A stretch of 64,000 nt of DNA, from NCBI RefSeq assembly GCF_001580615.1, contig NZ_LHZC01000055.1, positions 1 through 64,000 of the forward strand, read 5' to 3'. The notes below the pieces were generated by a model. The model was not told where the DNA came from and searched no databases. It saw nothing but the letters and a program-made list of their open reading frames with translations. This document shows positions 24,521-32,885 of this stretch, one piece after another. Every line of letters starts with the position of its first letter. Position 1 is the stretch's first letter. Both the position numbers and the translations under genes were made by a program. This DNA is from Acetobacter malorum (GTDB lineage Bacteria; Pseudomonadota; Alphaproteobacteria; Acetobacterales; Acetobacteraceae).

Positions 24521-25546
24521 TTACTTCAGGGAGCCAATGCCAAGAGAGCCATCCTGCGGGACGGCCTCAGGCGTTTTTGTATCAGCTGGTGCGGAGGGGG
24601 CGGGTTCCGCGGCGTCGGTCGCCATATCGGCGGCGTTATCGAGGAAGTCTGACGTTGGGATAAAAAACAGCGTCCCGGTGACAGCGGTGCTGACATCAAG
24701 CAACCTGTCGTAATTCCCGGCAGGTTTCCCCACAAACATGTTTTGCAGCATTTGTTCCGTGCGGGCCGGGGAGCAGGAATAGCCGATAAAGTAGGTGCCA
24801 AACTCGCCTTTGCCCACTTCACCAAACGGCATGTTATCCCGCACGATCTGAAGCTGCTGGCCGTTTTCTTCAATATTGGTCAGCACATTATGCGCGTAGC
24901 TCGGCTTGGCGGCGTCCTGTAGCTCAATATCAGAAACCTTCTTGCGGCCAATGATATGTTCCTGAACTTCTGTGGGGATAGCGTCCCACTTTTTCAGGTT
25001 ATGCAGGTATTTCTGCACGATCACATAACTGCCGCCTGCAAAATCCGGGTCTTCATCACCAATCAGGGTTGCAACTTTGGCGGCCTGACCTTCCGGGTTT
25101 TCCGTGCCGTCCACAAAGCCCAGCAGGTCACGGGAGTCGAAATATTTGAACCCATGCACCTCATCAATTACCAGGGCGGCCCCTTCCAGTCGGGAGACAA
25201 TGGCTGCGGCCAGCTCAAAGCACAGATCCATGCGGGTGGCGCGGATATGGAAAAGGAAATCGCCCGGTGTGGAGGGTGCGTGATGCACGCCGTTGATTTC
25301 CTGAAACGGATGCAGCTCCTTGGGGCGCGGCTGGCCAAACAGGCGGTCCCATGCGTGGGAGCCAACGCCGGTAATGCAACTGAGCCGACCATCGGGGATG
25401 CGGAAGCCCACTCCGCGCACGAGGGAGGAGAGGTCTGCAAGCAGGTCCACCACCTGCGGATTAACGGACTCATCCTCGTTCAGCGTCAGGACGAGGAAAA
25501 CTGCGGCCTGAGTCAGTGTTGTATCAACGGGCTGCGGCGTGACCAA
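24521..25546 (-). CDS. DyP-type haem peroxidase, encapsulin cargo
   Basis: A dye-decolourising peroxidase of 341 residues that uses H2O2 to oxidise broad substrates. The GxxDG signature is GFVDGTENP with catalytic Asp146. PSYAHN supplies the likely proximal haem ligand His219, and IVRDNMPFG the distal Arg236. After the catalytic domain, a Pro/Ala-rich linker (about residues 308-331) leads to the C-terminal DGSLGIGSLK, which matches the known encapsulin loading-peptide pattern. The start appears to be TTG 25546: no ATG or GTG lies in the short open stretch upstream, and AGGGAG is 10 bases ahead. A CCTGC/GCAGG hairpin sits just upstream in the leader. It is first in the two-gene operon with the shell protein. 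Confidence 0.95.
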   Translation of the reverse strand: MVTPQPVDTTLTQAAVFLVLTLNEDESVNPQVVDLLADLSSLVRGVGFRIPDGRLSCITGVGSHAWDRLFGQPRPKELHPFQEINGVHHAPSTPGDFLFHIRATRMDLCFELAAAIVSRLEGAALVIDEVHGFKYFDSRDLLGFVDGTENPEGQAAKVATLIGDEDPDFAGGSYVIVQKYLHNLKKWDAIPTEVQEHIIGRKKVSDIELQDAAKPSYAHNVLTNIEENGQQLQIVRDNMPFGEVGKGEFGTYFIGYSCSPARTEQMLQNMFVGKPAGNYDRLLDVSTAVTGTLFFIPTSDFLDNAADMATDAAEPAPSAPADTKTPEAVPQDGSLGIGSLK

Positions 25547-25670
25547 TGGCTTGAAACTCCCTGCTTATGGCGCCTGCCTGAAAAAAGCAGGTGTATCAGA
25601 CCATAGGCAGATCGCTTCGTCTGGCAAGGGAGAGCAGGGCTGAAAAAGTCGAATGGGCGGCCAAAACTGA

Positions 25671-25717
25671 CCCCTGATAACTCAGGCTGATAATACCATA
25701 AATCCGGGTGTCAGGGG
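25671..25717 (-). terminator. Possible terminator after the PiuC-type gene
   Basis: CCCCTGA (25671-25677) and TCAGGGG (25711-25717) are inverted copies; on the minus strand the stem is followed by TCAGTTTT. The loop is large (33 bases), so this is weak. It would separate the iron operon from the DyP operon. Confidence 0.3.
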
Positions 25718-25728
25718 CCGGAGGTGCG

Positions 25729-26412
25729 TCAGAGCTGTGCCCACTGCCTCAACAGGTTGTGATAGGTGGAGGTCAGTCCCAGCACGGCGGGACTGTCATC
25801 GGGCAGAAGTTTACGGGTTTCTATAATGGCCAGGTCAAACTGGTAGAGCAGGGTGCGCTGGGTATCATCCGGCACCATGGACTGGGACCAGAAGAACGAG
25901 GCCCAGCGTGAACCACGCGTGACCGGGCTGACACTATGCAGACTGCTGGAGGGGTAGAGCACCATATCCCCAGCCGGAAAGCGGACGCTCTGCACGCCAA
26001 ATGTATCCTGAATCATTAGCTCGCCGCCGTCATACTCCTCCATCTCGCTCAGGAACAGCGTGGAGGACACATCCGTCCGCATCCGAAAGCCGGTGCCGGG
26101 CACCGGGCGGATGGCGTTGTCCACATGAGTGTGGAAGCGCATGCCTTCATCATATCGGTTGAAAAGCGGGGGGAAGACGCGCAGTGGCAGGGCGGCGCTG
26201 TTAAAGGTGGGGTTGCGGCCAAGGGCGCGCAGAATGATCTCCCCCAGTTCCCGCCCTTCCGCGCTGTCCTGCGGGATCTGAAGGTTGAATTTTGCTTTGG
26301 CGGACTGGTCCCCCGCCGTCACCTTGCCATCCACCCATTCGGATTTCTCCAGTGTGGCGCGGCAATAGGACACTTCTTCTGGGGTCAGAACATTCGGGAT
26401 GTGAACAAGCAT
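25729..26412 (-). CDS. PKHD-type Fe(II)/2-oxoglutarate dioxygenase (PiuC-like)
   Basis: A 227-residue member of the PiuC/YbiX family, a 2-oxoglutarate- and iron-dependent hydroxylase commonly encoded beside iron-regulated TonB receptors. The facial triad is visible as H96-V-D98 in FHTHVDN and His159 in [13 protein letters not shown], followed by the Arg that binds 2-oxoglutarate. Length and the N-terminal [13 protein letters not shown] block are typical. It follows the Sel1-repeat gene and the siderophore receptor on the same strand, forming the usual receptor-linked arrangement. The substrate in vivo is not established for the family as far as I can state; a siderophore-related role is inferred from context. 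Confidence 0.9.
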   Translation of the reverse strand: MLVHIPNVLTPEEVSYCRATLEKSEWVDGKVTAGDQSAKAKFNLQIPQDSAEGRELGEIILRALGRNPTFNSAALPLRVFPPLFNRYDEGMRFHTHVDNAIRPVPGTGFRMRTDVSSTLFLSEMEEYDGGELMIQDTFGVQSVRFPAGDMVLYPSSSLHSVSPVTRGSRWASFFWSQSMVPDDTQRTLLYQFDLAIIETRKLLPDDSPAVLGLTSTYHNLLRQWAQL

Positions 26413-26466
26413 GAGAGCGGAGTCCGTTTAGTAGGTTTGCTGTCGCCGTGGCGAGGGTCACCACCA

Positions 26467-27177
26467 CTATGCTGCGGTGGTAGCAGGCTGATGAGAAGGG
26501 CGGAAGACTGCTGCCTGCCACAGCCGGGCTGCGTGATACGCAATGGCGCGCAGGCGGGGGTCTGGCTGATGCTGCACAAGGGCTTCCAGAGCCTTGAAAA
26601 TATCGCTGAATCCTTCTTCCAAAGCGCGGGAAAACCATTTTATGGCGGGCTCAATCCGGCCCGATGATAAATCATAACGACCAAGGTTGAGATACCCCCA
26701 GCAATCCCCGGACTGTGCGGCGGCCAGAAAAAAGTCATACGCCTTGTCCGGGCCACACTCCGGGAGAACCCCGCTTTCCGCAATCAGCCCCAGCATGTTG
26801 AAGGATTTTGATATACCCTTCCGGGACGAAGAAACATACAGATGATAGGCCTTTCTGATGTTGCGCGGCACACCCTCACCAGCCAGATAAAGATCGGCGA
26901 GGTTGAACATGGCCCATCCATCCCCCTCGGTGGCAGCCTGTCTGAAATAGGTGCTTGCTGCCGCCGGGTTGCGCGGCACGCCCCAGCCGCGGTCATAGGC
27001 GCGGCCCAGCATGTTCAGAGCACGAGGGTCCCCGGAGCGAGACGCGACTTCAAATATGCTGAAGGCTTGAGTATGTTTCCCCTTATCCAGAAAGATCTGG
27101 CCTAAAAGCAACTGCATGGTGACAGGTGAGAGAGGGGCACTTTTCTCCGTCGTGCTTTCAGGCAGAACTACTGTCAT
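26467..27177 (-). CDS. Sel1-like tetratricopeptide repeat protein
   Basis: A 236-residue protein built of Sel1/TPR-like repeats, for example ALNMLGRAYDRGWGVPRNPAAASTYF, AMFNLADLYLAGEGVPRN and SFNMLGLIAESGVLPECG, each with the alternating small-residue pattern. No signal peptide is visible, so it is probably cytoplasmic. It starts four bases after the receptor stop and lies 54 bases before the PiuC-type gene, so it belongs to the iron operon. Proteins of this kind act as scaffolds or adaptors; a specific role cannot be given. Such a repeat protein between the receptor and PiuC occurs in related bacteria, which supports a shared function. Confidence 0.8.
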   Translation of the reverse strand: MTVVLPESTTEKSAPLSPVTMQLLLGQIFLDKGKHTQAFSIFEVASRSGDPRALNMLGRAYDRGWGVPRNPAAASTYFRQAATEGDGWAMFNLADLYLAGEGVPRNIRKAYHLYVSSSRKGISKSFNMLGLIAESGVLPECGPDKAYDFFLAAAQSGDCWGYLNLGRYDLSSGRIEPAIKWFSRALEEGFSDIFKALEALVQHQPDPRLRAIAYHAARLWQAAVFRPSHQPATTAA

Positions 27178-27181
27178 AAGG

Positions 27182-29491
27182 TTAGAACGTCACGCCAACG
27201 TTGCCGATAAAATACCGCCCGGGAGCCGGAACCACGCGGGAGCCGGAGAAGGAGGACCCATAGTTCAGGCGATTAGTAATATTATTGGCATTGAAGGACA
27301 CACGATAATGTTTGAGATCCCAGGACACCATGCCGTTCAGAACAAAGTTGTGTGGAATGCGCCCCGTGTTGGTCGTGCTGGGGCCACCCCAGTAAGCGGA
27401 GGAATATTGTGCGCCGCCACCGATTTTCAGAGTGCCCCATTCGGGGTTCAGAATAAGGTGGGAGAGGTCATAGGAACTCCAGACAGACATGGAGTTATGG
27501 GGCACCTGCGGTGCGGTCTTGCCATTATCGCCAGTTGCGCTGTGGGTCACAATCCCGTCCATGTAGGAGTAGGATGCAAAAACCTGCCAGTTTTGAGTGA
27601 TTTTTCCAGTTGCACTCAGTTCCACACCCCGAATGCGGCGACCGCTGCCTGAATCGATAAAGCCAGTTTGCATGTCGCCATTAACATCATAATAGCGGGA
27701 ATTGTTTTCACTAATCTGGAAGAACGCCACAGTTGTGCCAAGGCGTTTGTGGAAGAAGTCAGACTTGTTGCCCACTTCAAACAGGTCACTCCGCTGTGGG
27801 GAAAGGTTCACGCCTTTCTGTGCAACGTCACCAGCCTGTGGCCTGACAGTAACCAGAGAGGAAACGTCCGTTCCAACCGGCTTATAGGACCGGGCAAACG
27901 TAAAGTAGAAGGAACTGTTTTTAAAAGGCGCATACATAATGCTAGCGGAGGGGCTCCAGCGGTCAGATTTTTGCTCTGCCCGGCCCTGTTCTTCCGTGGT
28001 CCGTTTGTAATAGGTGCTGCTGAAGGAATCCCAGCGCCCCGTTCCAAACAGGGAAAGCTGTTTAGTTATCTGGATACGGTCGGAAAAGAATAGCCCCAGA
28101 TCACGCGCGTTGGCATTCCCATATCCGGAGTCCGGGAAGCTGACGGACGTGCTCGGAGAATTATAGCTTGGGTTGATGATAGTCTGATTGTTGCTGCGGT
28201 TGGTAAAGCTGCCCGGCCAGCGGGAATCACTGGCATAGTTGATGTCGACACCGGCCTTGATGTCATGATGCAGGAACCCCGTCCTGAACTGTGACCGTCC
28301 CATCAGAACATTTTGTACGCCCCAGCCTTCCTGACGATACGCGGTGCCCCCGCCTGCGCCGTAGGGCAGGGCATAGTTCTGGCCGGAAAGGATAGCGCTG
28401 GCACACGCATCGGAGCAGGAGGAAGGTGTTGTGGCGGTGTAATCACGATTATACAGACTGAGCCGTGTATCGTTAGTGATGGTCAGCCAGCGGGAGATTT
28501 CCGACTTCAGCGCAGACGTCAGGGTGTGGATGTTGGAGCGGTCAAAATCAAAGTTACGGGTATAGCTGGTGTTGCGGGGGACACCATATTCCGTGATCGG
28601 GCGATAAATGCCGTTCACCTGAATCATGCTGACGCCGTAATCCGGTTTACTATCACTGTTCAGCCATTGCCACGTCAGATGCCAGGAGGTTTTGCTGCGC
28701 AGACCTACCCCGAAATCAACAGCCGCGCCGTAGCGGTTGGACGTAACATTGTTTCGATCCACCACATCCTGCTTGTTGAACATGCCGTTTACGCGAATGG
28801 CCATGTCATCATTGATCTGGTAGTTGATATCCCCAACGCCACGGAACAGCGGTCCACTGCCAAAAGACTGATCGTAATTATACGAATTTCCCAGATGCGC
28901 ATGTTTCTGGCTTTGGTTGATCACGCCGCCGACGTTCCCCGCGCCAAAATACTCGCCTGATGGCCCCTTAATGACTTCCACGCTTTCCGTATTGAAAACA
29001 TCGCGCGTGTAGGTGCCAAAATCGCGCAGCCCATCCGTATAGATATCCTGCCGTGCCTGAAGGCCGCGGATGCGGAACTGGTCCCCATTCAGGCCGCCGG
29101 CACCTTCCCCCGTGGAGAGTGTAATGCCGGGCACATTGCTCAGCACCTGATCCAGCGTAAAGGCCCGCTGCTGCTTTATCAGCTCCTGCGGTATAACCGT
29201 AATGGTCTGCGGCGTATCACGCACGGAGCCGGGCATGCGGGAAATATTGAGTGTCTGGCTGTTGGTATTGCCAGCGCTGTAAGACGCTGCGTCAGAATCA
29301 TCATGATGTCCGCCCACACGCACCGCTGGCAGTTTGATGGTGGTGTCGGTCGTCGCGGGCTGGAGGGGATGAGTTGTATCGTCTGCGTGGGCTTGTTCTG
29401 TAACGCCCAGCCCGACTGACACACCTAAAGCTACAGCAAGCTGAAGGCCAATGCCTTGTGAGGGTGGAAGGGGCAACTCTGTCCGACTCAT
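27182..29491 (-). CDS. TonB-dependent siderophore receptor (Fiu/PiuA-like)
   Basis: A catecholate-type siderophore receptor of about 769 residues. The signal peptide runs from MSRTELPLPPSQ to about QAHAD. The plug includes SVRDTPQTITVIPQELI, TLDQVLSNVPGITL, FRIRGLQARQDIYTDGLRDFG and VEVIKGPSGEYFGAGNVGGVINQ, the typical TonB-siderophore plug order. The barrel ends in FIGNVGVTF. The start at 29491 is set by AGGAG nine bases upstream and by the signal peptide; the longer frame from 29653 begins with a stretch unlike the family. A Fur box lies 87 bases upstream. The downstream PiuC-type gene matches Fiu/PiuA-type receptors. Confidence 0.92.
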   Translation of the reverse strand: MSRTELPLPPSQGIGLQLAVALGVSVGLGVTEQAHADDTTHPLQPATTDTTIKLPAVRVGGHHDDSDAASYSAGNTNSQTLNISRMPGSVRDTPQTITVIPQELIKQQRAFTLDQVLSNVPGITLSTGEGAGGLNGDQFRIRGLQARQDIYTDGLRDFGTYTRDVFNTESVEVIKGPSGEYFGAGNVGGVINQSQKHAHLGNSYNYDQSFGSGPLFRGVGDINYQINDDMAIRVNGMFNKQDVVDRNNVTSNRYGAAVDFGVGLRSKTSWHLTWQWLNSDSKPDYGVSMIQVNGIYRPITEYGVPRNTSYTRNFDFDRSNIHTLTSALKSEISRWLTITNDTRLSLYNRDYTATTPSSCSDACASAILSGQNYALPYGAGGGTAYRQEGWGVQNVLMGRSQFRTGFLHHDIKAGVDINYASDSRWPGSFTNRSNNQTIINPSYNSPSTSVSFPDSGYGNANARDLGLFFSDRIQITKQLSLFGTGRWDSFSSTYYKRTTEEQGRAEQKSDRWSPSASIMYAPFKNSSFYFTFARSYKPVGTDVSSLVTVRPQAGDVAQKGVNLSPQRSDLFEVGNKSDFFHKRLGTTVAFFQISENNSRYYDVNGDMQTGFIDSGSGRRIRGVELSATGKITQNWQVFASYSYMDGIVTHSATGDNGKTAPQVPHNSMSVWSSYDLSHLILNPEWGTLKIGGGAQYSSAYWGGPSTTNTGRIPHNFVLNGMVSWDLKHYRVSFNANNITNRLNYGSSFSGSRVVPAPGRYFIGNVGVTF

Positions 29492-29577
29492 GCGTCGTGC
29501 TCCTGATGAACCATGCTGCCGGTTCGTATGGTGAAGATGAGAAATGCAGGCTTTTGATATGAGCGCAGACGCAAAGA

Positions 29578-29596
29578 TGCAAATGATTATCAATAG
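29578..29596 (-). promoter_or_regulatory. Fur box of the siderophore receptor operon
   Basis: On the minus strand CTATTGATAATCATTTGCA contains GATAATCATT, matching the 19-bp Fur consensus (GATAATGATAATCATTATC) over most of its central and right part. It lies in the receptor's upstream region, as expected for iron repression. Confidence 0.65.
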
Positions 29597-29792
29597 CGAA
29601 AATAGGCGTTTTCTGAGTGTGTGGCGGAGGTGCCACAGGGAGGGTAAGGGCACAAAAAAGTGAGTTTTTTGAAAGGGAAATAAAAATATTTGTTATTTCA
29701 ATAAGTTATATAGAAATTTTCAGTGGCAGGGGTGTTCCTGCGACGTTGGCAGGCTTTGGCCCATGGCAACAGGGCGCATATTTTTCTCTATA

Positions 29793-29812
29793 TGATAGTG
29801 ATTCTCACTTGC
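29793..29812 (+). promoter_or_regulatory. Fur box of the exbB-exbD-tonB operon
   Basis: TGATAGTGATTCTCACTTGC has the 9-1-9 dyad character of a Fur site, with GTGATTCTCAC as a perfect central dyad. It is 117 bases before the exbB start. Confidence 0.65.
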
Positions 29813-29862
29813 ATAAGTGGGAAGGCCTTGTTATCGCTGGCCTGATTATCCCTGCTGGAAAA

Positions 29863-29881
29863 GCCGTTGTTCGGCCTTTTT
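29863..29881 (+). terminator. Terminator-like hairpin in the exbB leader
   Basis: GCCG-TTGTT-CGGC, extended by AAAA/TTTT around a bulged C, is followed by a run of five T. It lies between the Fur box and the exbB start. Upstream AAGGCC (29822-29827) can pair either with GGCCT (29839-29843) or with GGCCTT inside this hairpin (29873-29878), so alternative folds are possible. This could be an attenuator, or a chance structure. Confidence 0.4.
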
Positions 29882-29928
29882 CTGCACGGTTCCCCGCCTG
29901 ACATCGTTGTAAACGCGCAGGATTCTTT

Positions 29929-30684
29929 ATGCCCTCATCATCCGCTTCCCTCGTGACTGCTGTCTCTCTTTCTCCATGGGAGATGTTTTTGAACGCAGGC
30001 CCGGTTGTGCGCTGCGTGATGCTGCTTCTGGCCTTTGCCAGTCTGGTGACATGGACCATCCTGATTGCAAAAACTGTGGAAATTGTCCGTTTGCGTCGGG
30101 AGCTTTCTCAGGCGGAAGACAATCTGGAGCAGGCGGAAACGCTGGAACGGGGTGAGAGGCTTACGCAGGACTGCCGCATTGCCCGCACGCTTGTTGTGGC
30201 AGCGGAAACGGAGCGGATGCGCTCTGTCGATATTCCGGATGATGAGGAGGGGCTGAAAGAGCGTATCGTCCTACATCTGGAGCGGCTGGAAGCAGCAGAA
30301 GGTCGCCGCCTGCTGCGTGGCACCGGGCTGCTGGCCACCATTGGCGCGACGTCTCCATTTATTGGCCTGTTTGGTACGGTGTGGGGCATCATGTCCTCCT
30401 TCACCGGGATTGCGGCGGCCAAAGCAACCAGTCTGGCGGTTGTAGCGCCTGGTATTGCCGAGGCTCTTCTGGCCACTGCTCTGGGTCTGGTAGCGGCCAT
30501 TCCTGCTGTTATTATCTACAACCATCTTGCCCGCCAGTCTGCCGGGTGCCGTGCGCAGGTAGCGGATATCACGTCGCTCATTATGCGTCTGGTCTCGCGG
30601 GATCTGGGTCGTCTGCGCTCCCAGCGCACACGGGGCACTGTGGTGCGCTTCAGTCAGCGTGACCAGCAGGCCGTGGCGGAATAG
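29929..30684 (+). CDS. exbB: ExbB proton channel subunit
   Basis: An inner-membrane MotA/TolQ/ExbB-family protein of 251 residues that, with ExbD, uses the proton gradient to energise TonB. Three hydrophobic helices are visible at about residues 24-47, 128-155 and 165-192. The family blocks GLLATIGATSPFIGLFGTVWGIM and APGIAEALLATALGLVAAIPAVIIYN are clear. It heads an operon with exbD (nine bases downstream) and tonB, opposite the siderophore receptor and preceded by its own Fur box. An N-terminal extension ahead of the first helix is short. It probably serves all four TonB receptors in this window and others in the genome. Confidence 0.95.
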   Translation: MPSSSASLVTAVSLSPWEMFLNAGPVVRCVMLLLAFASLVTWTILIAKTVEIVRLRRELSQAEDNLEQAETLERGERLTQDCRIARTLVVAAETERMRSVDIPDDEEGLKERIVLHLERLEAAEGRRLLRGTGLLATIGATSPFIGLFGTVWGIMSSFTGIAAAKATSLAVVAPGIAEALLATALGLVAAIPAVIIYNHLARQSAGCRAQVADITSLIMRLVSRDLGRLRSQRTRGTVVRFSQRDQQAVAE

Positions 30685-30693
30685 GGGGCAGCT

Positions 30694-31140
30694 ATGGCCA
30701 TTCGTATGCGCCATGCGGACGAGACGCTGAAGGAAGCGCATGAGATCAACGTGACGCCATTTATTGATGTCATGTTGGTGCTACTGGTCATTTTCATGGT
30801 CACAGCTCCGTTGACCACGGTGAATGTGCCGGTCGATCTGCCTTCCTCAACCGAAAAGCCAGCCCCTAGGCCGGATGATCCGGTATTCCTGACCGTTAAA
30901 GCCGATCATGGCCTAGCTGTGGGGGAAGAGGACGTTTCTCCGGAGGCCCTGCCCACTGCGCTGGCAAATGTAACAAAAGGCAATAAGGACCAGCGTATTT
31001 TCCTGCGGGCGGACAAGAGTGTGGATTACGGCACGCTGATGGGCGTGATGGATAAACTCCGCTCTGCCGGTTATCTCAAGGTCGCTCTGGTCAATCTGCA
31101 AGGGCAGGAGGAAGGGGCCGAAGCCGGGGCTGCCCCATGA
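30694..31140 (+). CDS. exbD: ExbD biopolymer transport protein
   Basis: A 148-residue ExbD/TolR-family protein with one N-terminal transmembrane helix (EINVTPFIDVMLVLLVIFMVTAPL) containing the conserved proton-carrying Asp in TPFIDVML. A periplasmic domain follows (SVDYGTLMGVMDKLRSAGYLKVALV). It lies nine bases after exbB, and its stop overlaps the tonB start by four bases (ATGA). Confidence 0.95.
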   Translation: MAIRMRHADETLKEAHEINVTPFIDVMLVLLVIFMVTAPLTTVNVPVDLPSSTEKPAPRPDDPVFLTVKADHGLAVGEEDVSPEALPTALANVTKGNKDQRIFLRADKSVDYGTLMGVMDKLRSAGYLKVALVNLQGQEEGAEAGAAP

Positions 31141-32000
31141 GTGCAACCCTGACTGATGGGAGCGGTCCTGTCAGCGCACGCTCTGGCGCATTTGCCGTCT
31201 GGCGCGCTGAACAGATGCGCCACGCACGGAAGGAAGAGCAACGCCGCTGGGGTGCGTCCCTGCTGGTGGTGTTGATTGTGACGTGCGGGGTCGTGGGGGC
31301 CGTGCTGCGTCTTCCTGCTGCTAAGGTGCCGGTTTCCGAACGGCCTCCCGCCGCGATAGCGATTGATCTGGCACCGGAGCCTGTCTCCACGCCAGCACCG
31401 GTTTCCGATGTGCCACCCGGTCCGCAGCAAACTCTGTCTACGCCGGACCCGGCACCGGAAGACCCGCCGAAGGTTTCCGCGCCGCCATCTCCCGCACCCA
31501 ATCCTCCCGTTCCGGTGCCTAAGCCGGAAAAGCTGCATAAGGTTGTGAAGAAATCCAAACCCGCCCCGGTTTTGAAAAAGCCGGTTCCGGATAAAACACC
31601 GCCTGCGGACCAAACTACGGCTCCACCTGTGGCGGAAGCGCCTCCGGCCTTAAATCAGGCGGCCCCTGCGTCGGGGGCGTCGTCCTCGCATGCGTCCCAA
31701 AGTCCGGCAACATGGCAGGGGGCGCTTCTGGCTCGTCTGGAACGGTATAAACGCTACCCGGCGGAAGCTATGGCGGACCATCAGGAAGGCGTGCCCATGC
31801 TGCATTTCGCCATGGACCGCCATGGACATGTGCTTTCGGCCCGTATCCAGCGTGGCTCGGGCCATACGTTGTTGGATAAGGAAGCACTGGCGCTGGTGCG
31901 GCGTGCGGAGCCGTTGCCCAGCCCGCCGGACAGCGTGGCGGGGGATCCGATTGTGCTGACGGTGCCCATTGAATTCTATATGGAGCAGGAGGGGCATTGA
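31137..32000 (+). CDS. tonB: TonB energy-transducing protein
   Basis: A 287-residue TonB. The N-terminal cytoplasmic stretch (about 40 residues) precedes one transmembrane helix (WGASLLVVLIVTCGVVGAVL). A long Pro/Ala/Lys-rich periplasmic spacer (about residues 70-190, including KPEKLHKVVKKSKP) follows, then a C-terminal TonB domain with ERYKRYPAEAMADHQEG and GSGHTLLDKEALALVRRAEPLP. The last strand ends before a short acidic tail. It completes the Fur-linked exbB-exbD-tonB operon. Start overlap with exbD suggests translational coupling. Confidence 0.95.
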   Translation: MSATLTDGSGPVSARSGAFAVWRAEQMRHARKEEQRRWGASLLVVLIVTCGVVGAVLRLPAAKVPVSERPPAAIAIDLAPEPVSTPAPVSDVPPGPQQTLSTPDPAPEDPPKVSAPPSPAPNPPVPVPKPEKLHKVVKKSKPAPVLKKPVPDKTPPADQTTAPPVAEAPPALNQAAPASGASSSHASQSPATWQGALLARLERYKRYPAEAMADHQEGVPMLHFAMDRHGHVLSARIQRGSGHTLLDKEALALVRRAEPLPSPPDSVAGDPIVLTVPIEFYMEQEGH

Positions 32001-32130
32001 GGGTACAGGCGGCCTGATCACGCTCTCAATTCGGCGTCATGGGTGGGAAGGGGATTCCTTCCGGGTAGAAGTGTCTGTAAAAGCACCTTTTAACCCGGGC
32101 ACCCTGCCGCAACTGAGTGATCTGTTCCGT

Positions 32131-32763
32131 ATGCCAGCATCTCCTTCCCCGGTACGCCGTCGCACACAGGCTGACCGCAGTGCGACCACACGGACAAAAA
32201 TCATTCAGGCGACCGTCACTCTGCTGCAAACGCAGGGTTATGCCGCTACTACCATCCAGCGTATTGCCAAGGCAGCCGGAGTGAGCCTTGGGGCTTTGCA
32301 GCACCATTATCCGGCCAAGGCGCAGATTATGGCTATGGTGCTGCGGCATTATGCCCTTAAGCGTACACGGCTGTATCGCCCGGCTATGCAGCATAAAAGC
32401 GAGCCGGAACAGCGGGTGGACGCCATGCTGGAGGCCATGTGGACTCTGGTGACCGAAGGCCCGGACTTTATCGCCACAGTAGAAATTGAGCTCGCCCGTC
32501 GGAGTGACCCGGAACTGGCGGCGGCCACTGCGCCTGTGCTGGCTCGCATTGATCAGTTCATGACTCGCTGGCTTTTTGGCAGGGAGCGCGGCCAGCCAGA
32601 TCCGCAATTTGTCACGCTGCGTCTGCTGAATTCCACGTTCTTACGTGGGGTCGCTATTGAGATTGCGCGTGGCACGCCTTTGAGTGATCTGAAAGAGGCG
32701 TATCAGATCTGGTGCGGGTTCTCTCGGGCGGAACTTCTGAAGATTGTTCAGGAAACACCCTGA
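32131..32763 (+). CDS. TetR-family transcriptional regulator
   Basis: A 210-residue regulator. The N-terminal TetR domain begins ATTRTKIIQATVTLLQTQGY, with the recognition helix-turn-helix in TTIQRIAKAAGVSLGALQHHY. The C-terminal ligand-binding part is alpha-helical and of usual length. The start at ATG 32131 is where the family begins; the frame is open further up, overlapping tonB, but that segment has no family match. It is followed 123 bases later by an M24-family gene, and an inverted repeat suited to a TetR dimer lies in the gap. It most likely represses that downstream gene. The inducer is unknown. Confidence 0.85.
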   Translation: MPASPSPVRRRTQADRSATTRTKIIQATVTLLQTQGYAATTIQRIAKAAGVSLGALQHHYPAKAQIMAMVLRHYALKRTRLYRPAMQHKSEPEQRVDAMLEAMWTLVTEGPDFIATVEIELARRSDPELAAATAPVLARIDQFMTRWLFGRERGQPDPQFVTLRLLNSTFLRGVAIEIARGTPLSDLKEAYQIWCGFSRAELLKIVQETP

Positions 32764-32795
32764 CGGCAGAAAGCCAATAAATGTCTTGACGGCTC

Positions 32796-32821
32796 ACAAA
32801 CAAGTAGGATGTATTGTTTGT
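32796..32821. promoter_or_regulatory. Candidate TetR operator
   Basis: ACAAACAA (32796-32803) and TTGTTTGT (32814-32821) are perfect inverted copies separated by 10 bases. They sit just after TTGACG (32786-32791), a possible -35, and 65-90 bases before the M24 start. The position would let a bound TetR dimer block the downstream promoter. The TetR gene ends 32 bases upstream. Confidence 0.5.
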
Positions 32822-32885
32822 TATACAAGCTTCCGGGGCGGCCTTCCTGCGGGAAGGGCGGTCTGAACGCCAGAAAGGGTATAAC

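Noticed and set aside
31363-31548. Short Arg/His-rich frames inside tonB and exbD
   Set aside because: They are out-of-frame readings of the Pro-rich TonB spacer.
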